Source: Bacillota bacterium
GTDB lineage: Bacteria > Bacillota > Clostridia > Acetivibrionales > DTU013
Length of the DNA stretch: 35,892 bases
Direction of reading: 5' to 3'
NCBI GenBank assembly: GCA_023409735.1
Contig: JAEYRB010000045.1
Location: 1 to 35,892 of the forward strand
Made by a program: the position numbers and the translations under genes. The number at the start of each line of letters is the position of its first letter. Within the stretch, counting starts at the first letter, position 1. Positions 1 through 8,049 of this stretch are shown piece by piece. The notes below the pieces were generated by a model. It saw only the letters and a program-made list of their open reading frames with translations. It searched no databases and was not told the origin of the DNA.

Positions 1-464
1 GTATATTCTTCAATTAGCTGTTCCAAAAGGAAAAAGAAGATTTCCTCTTTTCTAAAATCTCTTTCTTCCTCCATGATTATTTGATGTAGTTCATGAAGCA
101 GCGAGACCAACTCGCTATGAAAAACTACTTGCGACGTAAAGTAAGGCAAATATTCTTTTCCGGTTATTTCAAAGACTGCCTTGCTCATGATTTCAGGTTG
201 GATATTGATACACCGATAATCCAATGTTTTACCGTCGATTTGTTCACATGTATGATTATCACGGGGATTAAACAATAATAAGTCTCCCTGTTCTATGGTG
301 TATTCCTTGTTCTTGCAAGATAAAAACCGCTGACCTTTTTCAATAAAACCAACCACATAGTATTCATGAAAGTGATTGGGGAATTTCTGCATAATCCCTT
401 GAAAATGATAGGCTTCTACCTTTAATTCTGCATCATATTTTACTGTTCGTATCTCTTGTTTCAC
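1..464 (-). CDS. AraC-family transcriptional regulator, N-terminal part (runs off left edge)
   Basis: An open frame reads from a GTG at 462-464 to the window edge, giving about 154 residues without a stop. An AGGAG-type ribosome binding site lies at about 474-480. The protein begins with a cupin-like ligand-binding domain: HFHEYY at about residues 29-34, then a GDLLLFNPRDNHTC stretch typical of AraC-type regulators that read a small molecule through a beta barrel. The C-terminal helix-turn-helix pair would lie beyond the left edge, so DNA binding is inferred from the family. Because the start is GTG and the gene is cut, it is easily missed. The family call is fairly sure; the ligand and target are unknown. 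Confidence 0.75.
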   Translation of the reverse strand, partial: MKQEIRTVKYDAELKVEAYHFQGIMQKFPNHFHEYYVVGFIEKGQRFLSCKNKEYTIEQGDLLLFNPRDNHTCEQIDGKTLDYRCINIQPEIMSKAVFEITGKEYLPYFTSQVVFHSELVSLLHELHQIIMEEERDFRKEEIFFFLLEQLIEEY

Positions 465-923
465 AAATTTTTTCTCCTTTCCGGATTATCTGAAACTTAA
501 TGTACCACAAGTTGCAATAGTATTCTTGTATGATATTGCTCTGCCAATCCGGTAAGCAAATAGGGGAAAAATGCCTTAATATGCTAACAGGCAAGCAGGG
601 CGAGTGTGTTTCACAATGTCACCAGCTTATTTCCGAAGCTAGTGACTTGTGCCATTTGGTACGATGTACCGAGCTTCAGACCGAACCACAGTACAGATTG
701 ATATGAATATAAGTGGTACGGCATCAGCGCCATTCTTGGCAGGATTTGCTTCGACATATCATTATTAATATAACATGTGTTAACATATATTAACATATAA
801 ACAATGTGGTGGTAAAATAAATAGTATTACTGTTGCTATTGCTTTAAGCTATCAGACAAACCATGCCTGCTAGCACACCAAGCATGGTTATGGAGTTTAG
901 CTAAATTATAAAGGGAGAATGAG
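465..923. other. Intergenic region upstream of the VanW-family gene
   Basis: No convincing gene is seen. The left part is mixed-composition sequence with a small dyad around 659-671 (GGTACGATGTACC). The right part is AT-rich, with a GTTAA/TTAAC dyad at 779-794. An 8-bp hairpin, AACCATGC (859-866) with GCATGGTT (882-889), sits in the probable leader of the next gene. The stretch from about 870 to 923 has a diverged copy at about 2167-2222. Confidence 0.5.
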
Positions 924-1754
924 ATGCAACCTTTAACCAGACCTCGCACACGTTCTGAACTGAGGCTCAAAGCCGGAAAGCTGTATTATGGTACGTTGAG
1001 ATATTTTTTGTGGATCAAAATGAGAAATGCATTTGCTTCATGTACTATGAAGGAGGAGCTCCCATTCTCCTATTTTTCACATAGGACTATTTTACTAAGA
1101 CAGCTCAAAAATGTAGACATGTGGATGCAGAGAAATAAAATTATTAACCTTAAGCTTGCCGCACAAAGAATTAATGGGATTATTATACGGCCGGGAGAGA
1201 CCTTCAGCTATTGGAGGTTAATCGGGAAGCCATCAAAGTATAAGGGTTATGTGGAGGCAATGGTTTTGAAGAATGGATCCTTTCATGCTGAAACGGGCGG
1301 CGGATTATGTCAGCTATCCAATCTTATTTTCTGGATGACAATTCATACGCCGCTTAACGTGATTGAGCGGCATAGGCATGGATATGATGTTTTTCCTGAT
1401 TCAAACAGAACACAGCCCTTCGGAAGTGGTGCAACATGCTTCTATCCATATGGCGATCTGATGATTCAAAATAATACCAATGATACATATCAGCTTTTGA
1501 TATCTGTCGGAGATGAATATCTTCATGGAGAATGGCGTGTATCGAGTAAACCGCAGTATCAGATTGAAATTGTTGAAAAGAACCACCATTTCATGGGAGA
1601 ATATTGGGGCGGCTATACGAGACATAACGATCTTTATCAAATGACATACGACCTTGAAGGTAGTTTACTTAATGAAAAGTTAATTGTCAGTAATTCAGCA
1701 ATCATGATGTATACTCCATTTATATCAGAAAGTACAAGTTCTAAAACTCAATAG
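924..1754 (+). CDS. VanW-family protein
   Basis: 276 residues starting at ATG 924 behind AAGGGAG (911-917). The central part carries the VanW-family core: a stretch reading RPGETFSYW, then GGGLCQLSNLIFW, then ERHRHGYDVFP and a conserved FGSGATCFYP region. VanW is an accessory gene of some vancomycin resistance clusters, but the family is widespread in Firmicutes and its biochemical role is unsettled. No vanA/B/H/X-type gene is nearby, so this is not evidence of glycopeptide resistance. No signal peptide or obvious membrane segment is seen. The gene stands alone and is followed by a strong hairpin terminator. A decayed partial copy of its leader and an internal segment lies at 2167-2390. Confidence 0.85.
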   Translation: MQPLTRPRTRSELRLKAGKLYYGTLRYFLWIKMRNAFASCTMKEELPFSYFSHRTILLRQLKNVDMWMQRNKIINLKLAAQRINGIIIRPGETFSYWRLIGKPSKYKGYVEAMVLKNGSFHAETGGGLCQLSNLIFWMTIHTPLNVIERHRHGYDVFPDSNRTQPFGSGATCFYPYGDLMIQNNTNDTYQLLISVGDEYLHGEWRVSSKPQYQIEIVEKNHHFMGEYWGGYTRHNDLYQMTYDLEGSLLNEKLIVSNSAIMMYTPFISESTSSKTQ

Positions 1755-1847
1755 GTTTAACATTCAAGCAATATAGATGGCAAGAGCGCTGTTTACCAGT
1801 CCAAGCATTTATTTGCATGTTCATAAGGGAAAGAATATCTATTTAGT

Positions 1848-1894
1848 ATAAAATAATAAAAAGCAAGGAATCTCCTTGCTTTTTATTATTTTAT
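1848..1894. terminator. Strong bidirectional hairpin terminator
   Basis: A 22-bp perfect stem (1848-1869 with 1873-1894) with a 3-nt loop. The GC-rich core (AGCAAGGA/TCCTTGCT) is flanked by A and T runs on either side, so it can terminate transcription from both directions. It ends the VanW-family gene. Confidence 0.9.
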
Positions 1895-1920
1895 GGCTCT
1901 CTTCGTTGTGAGTAAACCTA

Positions 1921-2139
1921 GTGAATTATAAGGGCGCATATGCAATTCATCAATCCGGGAAATGGTATACCAATGAAAACATAGAACAGCTGTTGATGGA
2001 ACGCTACATTGCAAAGAGGGCTAGAAGAACGTCAGGAAAGAATCACCTTAAGGGGCCAAAGAAAAGAACAGAGGATGATGATCAGCGATTTGAGGAGTAT
2101 TTTGAAAAGCTGGTTAAAAAATCAGCTGCTATTGAATAG
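1921..2139 (+). CDS. Small hypothetical protein, possibly a gene remnant
   Basis: A 72-codon frame starting at GTG 1921, with no clear ribosome binding site. The product is highly charged, with a basic centre (RYIAKRARRTSGKNHLKG) and an acidic/lysine-rich C-terminal helix (EDDDQRFEEYFEKLVKK). The amino acid make-up looks protein-like rather than random, but I do not recognise the family. It begins about 27 bases after the terminator, so transcription is uncertain. It could be the surviving 3' end of a longer gene. Confidence 0.4.
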   Translation: MNYKGAYAIHQSGKWYTNENIEQLLMERYIAKRARRTSGKNHLKGPKKRTEDDDQRFEEYFEKLVKKSAAIE

Positions 2140-2219
2140 TATAGTTCAAGTAGGACAAAACTAGACGGCTTGCGCACAATAAACATGGTTATGTAGTCTA
2201 GATCAAATATTAAGGGAGA

Positions 2220-2390
2220 ATGAGCAGCACTATTTTACTTAGACAGATTGATAAATTACATTTAATTCAAGACAAAATGGAAATTCCACCGTATAACATT
2301 GTGGGATATTTGCGAGGTGTCATGTATAAGTTCGGCAGCATATTCATTACCGCAGTGTTGGTTGTTCACCACTATATGCCGTACTTTTAA
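2220..2390 (+). pseudogene. VanW-locus remnant with internal deletion
   Basis: The stretch 2167-2222 resembles the leader just upstream of the VanW-family gene (about 870-921), including CATGGTTATG and AGGGAGAATGAG. Directly after it, at 2229, an 18-base segment nearly identical to the intact gene's 1086-1103 begins (ACTATTTTACTTAGACAG versus ACTATTTTACTAAGACAG). About 160 bases of the intact gene's start are therefore missing. An ATG at 2220 opens a 56-codon frame reading MSSTILLRQ, matching the intact protein's RTILLRQ, before diverging. The ribosome binding site is too close to this ATG for efficient use. I read it as a decayed duplicate rather than a working gene. Confidence 0.65.
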
Positions 2391-2557
2391 TAGTTTAAGC
2401 TTACATTGCATATATCTTATGTGTCCATTCTCATGAAAGTAATACTATGATACAATAAAATATATAAATTTATTGTTGCTGTTAAAGTTTTGATTGGATA
2501 CATAAATCATACACAACTGTTCTTAAGCTACAATATTGATAAGGAGAGTAGAAAAAG

Positions 2558-3559
2558 ATGAGCCTTATTGTTAAAAATCTGTCAAAAAGATACGGGGATA
2601 AGACTGTAGTAGATGACCTTAGCTTTGAAATGCAAAAGCCGGGTGTATATGCGCTTCTTGGCACTAACGGGGCAGGAAAGACCACAACTATCAGAATGAT
2701 GCTTGGAATGCTTTCAAGAGACAGCGGCGAAGTCCTCTGGAAGGAAAAGCCACTTGATACCTCAACCTGTAATGTCGGTTATCTTGCGGAAGAACGTGGT
2801 TTATATCCTAAATATGAGTTGATGGATCAGCTACTCTATTTTGCTTCGCTTCGTGGAGTAGCCAGAGCAGAGGCAAAGAAACGTATTAAATATTGGGCGC
2901 GCCGCCTTGATATTCAGGAGTATCTGTATACTCAGACAACCACACAGGTGTCAGCGCCGTCACTGGGACAAAAAGGACTTGGCTTTGGAGGAGGCTTACG
3001 CAGGCGAAAATCACAAAAGCCAAAAAAGGCCGATCAGCTTTCAAAGGGAAACCAACAGAAGGTACAATTTATGACAGCTCTGATTTCTGATCCTGATTTA
3101 ATCATTCTTGATGAACCGTTGTCAGGTCTTGATCCTGTTAATACTGATATATTCAAGAACATCATTCGTGAAGAAATAGCAAAGGGTAAATATCTTATCA
3201 TGTCAAGCCACCAAATGGCTACAGTTGAGGAATTCTGTACGGATATAACCATTCTTGACCGCTCAAGAGTAGTTTTGCAGGGTAATTTGAACGAGATAAA
3301 AAAGAGCTATGGCAGAGTTAACCTTTTGTTGAAGGTCGAACAGGATATTTCACGGTACATAAATGCAGCAGGACTGAATATTGTAACCGAAAAGGAGTTT
3401 GAATATCAGTTGAAATGCTCCGGAGAGGTGCAAGCTAATAAGCTTCTGAGTATGCTGATTGCCAATGGCATTACTGTGATCACATTTGATTTGAGGGAAC
3501 CTTCTCTTCATGAGATATTTGTTGAAAAAGTAGGTGGTGAAGCTCATGAAACTGAGTAG
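2558..3559 (+). CDS. ABC transporter ATP-binding protein (NatA-like exporter ATPase)
   Basis: 333 residues from ATG 2558 behind AAGGAGAG. The nucleotide-binding domain shows Walker A GTNGAGKTT (35-43), signature LSKGNQQK (161-168), Walker B LIILDEP (181-187) and a switch histidine in SSHQ. The C-terminal 100 residues form the regulatory tail usual in NatA/YhaQ-type exporter ATPases. It is the first gene of a three-gene operon: the next gene begins inside its last codons. Unusual is a lysine- and glycine-rich stretch of about 33 residues (about 123-156) just before the signature motif. It contains LGQKGLGFGGGLRRRK, in a place where related ATPases usually have only a few residues. The substrate is unknown. 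Confidence 0.93.
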   Translation: MSLIVKNLSKRYGDKTVVDDLSFEMQKPGVYALLGTNGAGKTTTIRMMLGMLSRDSGEVLWKEKPLDTSTCNVGYLAEERGLYPKYELMDQLLYFASLRGVARAEAKKRIKYWARRLDIQEYLYTQTTTQVSAPSLGQKGLGFGGGLRRRKSQKPKKADQLSKGNQQKVQFMTALISDPDLIILDEPLSGLDPVNTDIFKNIIREEIAKGKYLIMSSHQMATVEEFCTDITILDRSRVVLQGNLNEIKKSYGRVNLLLKVEQDISRYINAAGLNIVTEKEFEYQLKCSGEVQANKLLSMLIANGITVITFDLREPSLHEIFVEKVGGEAHETE

Positions 3560-4868
3560 AAACGATCTAAAGGGAACAACCAGCGTTTTTACCTTTACAC
3601 TTCAGCAATACGCTAAAAGCAAGGCTAATATAATTACGGCAGTAATAATGGTTATAATGGCTCTTTTAAGTGTGCCGGTCATGACGTTGGTAACCGGTGG
3701 AAATGTAAAAGAATCGACAAATATTGCGGCAGTGTACATCAATAACTCTATTGGTTATACGCTGGATATTGATGAGATTAAGGAAGACAGCTACTGGAAG
3801 GATACAGATTTCCGGAATGCAGATTTTAGCGTAGATGAATATAAATCCCATATTACTAATAATGAAGCATTTATAGATATTTGTTATAATGAGCAGATAT
3901 CGTCATATTGCGTTAATGTTTATACCTCAGAGGGATCTGTTTTAAAGGATGACGACCTGTCAGCATTATCCGTTGTAGCCTCCAAACTGCTTGATGAAGC
4001 AAGGTACAGTTCTCTTAACGCAACAAAAGAGCAGATGGAAATTGTAATGTCAAAATATAATGTTAAAAAAGAATCCATAAAGGAGTATTTAGCAGGGGAT
4101 GGGCCAAGCTTTGAAACAAGATTTGTAGTTCAATATGCCTATGATATTATTGTACTTGTGCTTTGCATGATCACAACTGCCTATATTGTTCGCTCTGTTA
4201 TTGAAGAAAAGGCATCAAAGCTTGTGGAATTATTAATGGTAAGTGTAAAGCCGCTTGCAATGATACTTGGGAAAATTCTTGCTGTCATGACCTATGTTTT
4301 TGGCCTTTTAATTGTGCTTTTTGCAAGTGCGGGTATATCATGGATAATAAGCGGACTGGTATTTGATACTACGCCTGTAAATGAGATGTTCGGTAGTCTG
4401 GGCTTGACATCATCATTTATTAACATAAGCCCTGCAACGATTATTATTGTTTTTGTCTCATTGCTGCTGGGGTATCTTACCATGTCCATAATAGGTGGAA
4501 TTTCCGGCACCTGCTGCTCAGCTATGGAAGATGTTGACTCAGCATATACTACAGTGGTGATGATCATAATGGCTGCGTATATTGTTTCTGCTATAACAGC
4601 AGCAACAGAATCATCAATAGTCACAATTATAGTTACATTTATCCCGATCATCTCGATATTCTGCGCTCCTGTACAATATGTTTTCGGAAATATAAGCATT
4701 TGGCTGCTGCTGCTTTCGTGGGTCATCCAGGCTGCATTTATAACACTTCTGGCAGTATTTTGTGCAAGGATATATGCAGATCTGATCATTCACAAGGGCA
4801 GCCGGGTCAGATTTAAAGAGCTTATTTCAATGGTGAGGAGAAGTAAAGCAAGGGAGGCACAGCTATGA
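3546..4868 (+). CDS. ABC-2 type exporter permease 1 (NatB-like)
   Basis: 440 residues from ATG 3546, with AGGTGGTG (3532-3539) as ribosome binding site; the GTG at 3534 in the same frame is less likely. The gene overlaps the ATPase gene by 14 bases. Layout is typical of the NatB/ABC2_membrane_3 group: one N-terminal membrane helix (about residues 20-40), a large extracytoplasmic segment (about 45-180), then five or six membrane helices. The cytoplasmic loop EEKASKLVELLMVSVKP couples to the ATPase. Function is export of an unidentified substrate together with the ATPase and the second permease. Confidence 0.9.
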   Translation: MKLSRNDLKGTTSVFTFTLQQYAKSKANIITAVIMVIMALLSVPVMTLVTGGNVKESTNIAAVYINNSIGYTLDIDEIKEDSYWKDTDFRNADFSVDEYKSHITNNEAFIDICYNEQISSYCVNVYTSEGSVLKDDDLSALSVVASKLLDEARYSSLNATKEQMEIVMSKYNVKKESIKEYLAGDGPSFETRFVVQYAYDIIVLVLCMITTAYIVRSVIEEKASKLVELLMVSVKPLAMILGKILAVMTYVFGLLIVLFASAGISWIISGLVFDTTPVNEMFGSLGLTSSFINISPATIIIVFVSLLLGYLTMSIIGGISGTCCSAMEDVDSAYTTVVMIIMAAYIVSAITAATESSIVTIIVTFIPIISIFCAPVQYVFGNISIWLLLLSWVIQAAFITLLAVFCARIYADLIIHKGSRVRFKELISMVRRSKAREAQL

Positions 4869-6214
4869 AAAACGAATTGAAGGGATTCTCAAAAATATTT
4901 TCCTTTACCTTTGGACAGCGCATACGTAGTAAGGGCTATAAAGATATTACAATTATTATTGCGCTGATATGCCTGCTCCTCCCTGCTGTTATTATGCCTC
5001 TGGTAGAGTTGGATGGTAGTAACGAAAAAGCGTATGATACCTGCGCTGCTCAGAAGGTATATGTGGTAGATAAAAGCTCCACGCCTGTCATCGATTTAAA
5101 CTCTATGAACCAGTTGGGAGAGAAGGGCTTTACTCAGATCGAGTACATAAGCTGTGGAAATGATTTTGAAAAGGCTAGGCAGGGTAGCCTTAATTCAGGC
5201 GATTACTCACTTATACTGGTGATCGATGAGGCTAATAGCACATATGATGTCAGTGTTATTACTCCTGATGAAACTAAACTGACTAATGATGATTCAGAAG
5301 CATTTAAACGATTTATTAATAATTATTTCCCGTATATCCTTGTTCAGAAATCAGGCCTTGACTATACTCAGGTTGCAGAACTGACAAAACCTGTTATTGC
5401 TGAGATGGCTGAAAATGGTGAGATTCTTAATGAGCAATCAGGATATGATAGGGCAAAGAAAGTGGTTTCAATGGCTCTGCCGTATATGAATATAATGGTC
5501 CTGTACTTTATGATCCTGATATATGGGCAGGGAGTGGCTAATAACGTTATTATGGAAAAGACATCAAAGCTGATGGATATATTCCTTTTAGCTGTTAAAC
5601 CTGCTGCTATGGTTATGGGAAAAGTGATCGCAATAGCCCTGTCAGGCTTAATGCAAATGGCATTGTGGATAGCCGGTCTTATAGGCGGATTTATAACCGG
5701 AACACTTATTGTTAAGGCTATTAACCCACAGACAGATATGGGCTTGATTCAGCTTTTTGATTCACTTGATATTTTTTCCGGAATGTTTAGTCTGTCATCA
5801 ATAATAGTAGCTATCTTCATTATTCTTGCCGGTTTTCTGCTTTATTGCTCGCTTGCAGCGATTGGAGGCTCCCTGGCAGGAAAACCTGAGGATCTGTCGT
5901 CAACGAATCTGATATTTTCTATGTCATTGATTATCAGCTTCTTATGTACTATGTATGCAGGAGGAATGGATGGCATGTCATCGTCAGCGGAATGGCTCAA
6001 CTGGTTCCCCCTTACAGCTATACTGGTAACACCGGGGCGAGTGCTTATTGGCCAGGCGTCACTGCTGACAGGGATAGGCTCTCTGTGTATCGTGCTGATT
6101 TGTTCGGTTCTTGTTGTAATACTTGCAGGAAGAATGTATAAGATGATGTCGCTGTATAAGGGAAACCCCCTAAAAGTAGGCGAGGCATTTAAGATGCTGA
6201 GGCAGAAGGGCTAG
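4865..6214 (+). CDS. ABC-2 type exporter permease 2 (NatB-like)
   Basis: 449 residues starting at ATG 4865, which overlaps the previous stop codon (ATGA), so translation is coupled. The ribosome binding site lies in GGGAGG (4851-4856). It has the same architecture as permease 1: N-terminal helix, large external loop (about residues 40-200), then a membrane domain with the coupling loop MEKTSKLMDIFLLAVKP. The two permeases are clearly related but diverged, suggesting a heterodimeric membrane domain powered by the single ATPase gene of the operon. The operon ends at a hairpin 24 bases downstream. Confidence 0.9.
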   Translation: MKNELKGFSKIFSFTFGQRIRSKGYKDITIIIALICLLLPAVIMPLVELDGSNEKAYDTCAAQKVYVVDKSSTPVIDLNSMNQLGEKGFTQIEYISCGNDFEKARQGSLNSGDYSLILVIDEANSTYDVSVITPDETKLTNDDSEAFKRFINNYFPYILVQKSGLDYTQVAELTKPVIAEMAENGEILNEQSGYDRAKKVVSMALPYMNIMVLYFMILIYGQGVANNVIMEKTSKLMDIFLLAVKPAAMVMGKVIAIALSGLMQMALWIAGLIGGFITGTLIVKAINPQTDMGLIQLFDSLDIFSGMFSLSSIIVAIFIILAGFLLYCSLAAIGGSLAGKPEDLSSTNLIFSMSLIISFLCTMYAGGMDGMSSSAEWLNWFPLTAILVTPGRVLIGQASLLTGIGSLCIVLICSVLVVILAGRMYKMMSLYKGNPLKVGEAFKMLRQKG

Positions 6215-6237
6215 GACAAAATTTATTTTCAATAATA

Positions 6238-6267
6238 AATGTGGAGTAGGAAACTGCTCCACATTTT
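6238..6267 (+). terminator. Terminator of the ABC exporter operon
   Basis: A 12-bp stem, AATGTGGAGTAG (6238-6249) with CTGCTCCACATT (6254-6265), closed by a GAAA tetraloop and followed by a short T run. Confidence 0.85.
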
Positions 6268-6275
6268 CGTTAAAT

Positions 6276-6338
6276 GATGTTGCCTGAAAGGCTACAGCAG
6301 AAAATCTCAGGGGCTCGATGCCCACGAAACTTTTATTT
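6276..6338 (-). repeat. Two-hairpin dispersed repeat, copy R1 (minus orientation)
   Basis: Read on the minus strand, this 63-bp stretch aligns end to end with copies at 21131-21193 and 23683-23744. It has an AAAGTTTC-type arm, a hairpin with loop ATCGA, the conserved TGCTGTAGCC, and a second small hairpin GCCT-TTC-AGGC. It lies directly after the ABC operon terminator in the opposite orientation to that operon. Confidence 0.75.
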
Positions 6339-6490
6339 ATGAAGTGATAATAAAGAGAAAAACTCTATGTTATATAACTGGTTACAAGAAGCGAACGCTC
6401 AGAAATCTATTTAATATTTGAGAATTTTCAAACCGTCTCATTGCATAGGTGTGTTTTATCATATAAGCTATGTATAAGGAGGTGCTTTTC

Positions 6491-6967
6491 ATGGCAAAAG
6501 AAGATGATAAAAATTTTAACGCTATGTTAATGGATAATAAGGACATGCCCAAATATCAGATTATCACCGATGAAAAAAGCATTAAGAAATATGGCGGGAA
6601 CAGAATGTACTTTGCGCCACCAATTGATTATGACAAAATAATGCGGCTTGTACCATTTGGAAAGCTGCTCACGGTAGGTATGATACGGGAGTATTTTGCC
6701 AGGATGAGTGGAGCTGATTTTACAGAGCCAATTACAGCAGGGATATTTGTATCAATTGCTGCATGGGCAAGCTATCAAAGAACAGAGGATAAAACTCCAT
6801 ATTGGAGAACGTTAAAAGCAAATGGGGAATTAAATCCCAAATATCCCGATGGAATAGAAGCACAGAAAGAGCTGCTTGAGAAAGAGGGACATATTGTGCT
6901 TCAAAAGGGAAGAACAAACTTCAAATATTATGTAAAAGATTATGAGAAAGCATTATTTGTTATTTAG
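6491..6967 (+). CDS. Alkyltransferase-like (ATL/MGMT-family) DNA-binding protein without the acceptor cysteine
   Basis: 158 residues from ATG 6491, chosen because AAGGAGGTG (6477-6485) precedes it; the ATG at 6470 lies before that site. Residues 55-69 (PFGKLLTVGMIREYF) resemble the helix-turn-helix of O6-alkylguanine-DNA alkyltransferases. PYWR (103-106) stands where active enzymes have PCHR and ATL proteins usually have PWHR. The following NGELNPKYPDGIEAQKELLEKEG matches the GAEEQRELLEAEG-type wing region. With no acceptor cysteine, it probably recognises alkylated DNA without repairing it, as ATL proteins do by flagging lesions for excision repair. Function is inferred from similarity. It is a single gene convergent with the AraC regulator. 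Confidence 0.7.
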   Translation: MAKEDDKNFNAMLMDNKDMPKYQIITDEKSIKKYGGNRMYFAPPIDYDKIMRLVPFGKLLTVGMIREYFARMSGADFTEPITAGIFVSIAAWASYQRTEDKTPYWRTLKANGELNPKYPDGIEAQKELLEKEGHIVLQKGRTNFKYYVKDYEKALFVI

Positions 6968-6982
6968 CAAATTGAATTAACC

Positions 6983-7798
6983 TTATAGATTGCTTTTGAA
7001 TGTACTGGGAGATACGCCTTTGAGTTTTTTGAAAACCCTTGAAAAGGCTAGAGGATCATCGTAGCCAACGGAACGGGCAATATCACCAATCGAAAGTGTA
7101 TTTGTCTGCATCAGTTCACATGCCTTCTCCATTCTGAAATTAATCAGGTATTCCTGCGGAGAGGTATTCAAATACTCCATGAAGAGGGAATAGAGGTAGC
7201 TTCTGTCTAGCCCTACTGATTTGGCTATCTGTGAGACGCTTATTTTTCTGGAATAATTCATTAAAATATACTCCAATGCTTTCTTAACATAAGTTTCTCT
7301 GTTATTGCTTCCTTCAGTTAAATCTACTTCAGCTGTTTCAACCAGCTGTGACAGGAATTCATACAAAAGGCCGAGAAGTCTTATCTCCTTACCTCTTGAC
7401 AACTGCTTTGTCCCTATCATTTCGGTGAGCTTATTACGAAGAAAATCGTCACGATCGTAGCTGAAAACAGGATTGTTGTTGTCAAGGCCGGCCTGCTTAA
7501 GGTATGTCAACGCTTTAAAACCGTTAAAGCCAACCCATGCATAGCTCCAAGGAACTTCAATATCAGCCTGATAATGGACTATTGTATTGGGACAAATAAG
7601 AAAACCATCATTTTCACAAAGATTGTAGGTGATGCCACCAACGGTATATGTACCGCGGCCTCCAAGCACATAATGTATTATATAGTGATCTCTTACAGCA
7701 GGTCCCCAAAAATATCCGCTCTTGCAGTCTTCAATACCACAGCTGTACATATTCATATCAGTGAGCCTGGGTTCCGTAATATGCATTTTTTCTAACAT
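6983..7798 (-). CDS. AraC-family regulator, probable regulator of the gal genes
   Basis: 271 residues, start ATG at 7796-7798 with AGGTGGC as ribosome binding site. The N-terminal 150 residues form a cupin-type ligand-binding domain (YIIHYVLGGRGTYTVGG; ENDGFLICPNTIVHYQAD). The C-terminal 100 residues contain two helix-turn-helix units (KISVSQIAKSVGLDRSYLYSLF and LSIGDIARSVGYDDPLAFSRVF) ending in the family signature KKLKGVSPSTF. This layout matches Firmicute sugar-operon activators such as those of raffinose and multiple-sugar operons. It is divergent from galT across a 251-base gap rich in dyads, so control of the gal genes is a reasonable inference. Confidence 0.88.
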   Translation of the reverse strand: MLEKMHITEPRLTDMNMYSCGIEDCKSGYFWGPAVRDHYIIHYVLGGRGTYTVGGITYNLCENDGFLICPNTIVHYQADIEVPWSYAWVGFNGFKALTYLKQAGLDNNNPVFSYDRDDFLRNKLTEMIGTKQLSRGKEIRLLGLLYEFLSQLVETAEVDLTEGSNNRETYVKKALEYILMNYSRKISVSQIAKSVGLDRSYLYSLFMEYLNTSPQEYLINFRMEKACELMQTNTLSIGDIARSVGYDDPLAFSRVFKKLKGVSPSTFKSNL

Positions 7799-7851
7799 AT
7801 TGCCACCTCGAGTTTACTAGTATGTATATTTGCAAAAAATTCTGATACAAC

Positions 7852-7857
7852 ATTATA
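7852..7857 (-). promoter_or_regulatory. Candidate -10 element of the AraC regulator gene
   Basis: On the minus strand TATAAT lies about 55 bases upstream of the ATG. The -35 region is weak (TGGCAA at about 18 bases), as expected for a gene that may need activation. Candidate only. Confidence 0.35.
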
Positions 7858-7917
7858 CCATATTGTTAAAACATATTGCCATTTACTTTATGATACCACA
7901 TATTAAAATAGAATTAT

Positions 7918-7995
7918 AACGAGGCGAAGAAAGGTTACCTGCCTCGTTGAAACGCAGTAGACGGAAAGAAAATTTTTCTACAAACGAAAAATTTT
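7918..7995. promoter_or_regulatory. Paired dyads in the araC-galT divergent region
   Basis: Two inverted repeats lie between the divergent starts. The first is AACGAGGC (7918-7925) with GCCTCGTT (7941-7948), whose loop contains the small palindrome AGGTTACCT. The second is AAAATTTTTC (7969-7978) with GAAAAATTTT (7986-7995), loop 7 nt, 54 bases before galT. The first could be a regulator site or a leader hairpin and the second an AT-rich attenuator-like stem. Confidence 0.5.
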
Positions 7996-8049
7996 ATATG
8001 AACAAATGCGTTATGAATACAAATTAACACTGCAGACGGAGGTATTATT

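Noticed and set aside
611..796. 61-codon minus-strand frame upstream of the VanW-family gene
   Set aside because: No ribosome binding site and no recognisable family; the translation does not continue beyond the chance-length range.
924..1754. Vancomycin resistance determinant suggested by the VanW-family gene
   Set aside because: VanW-family proteins are common in Firmicutes and no ligase, dehydrogenase or dipeptidase gene of a van cluster is present.
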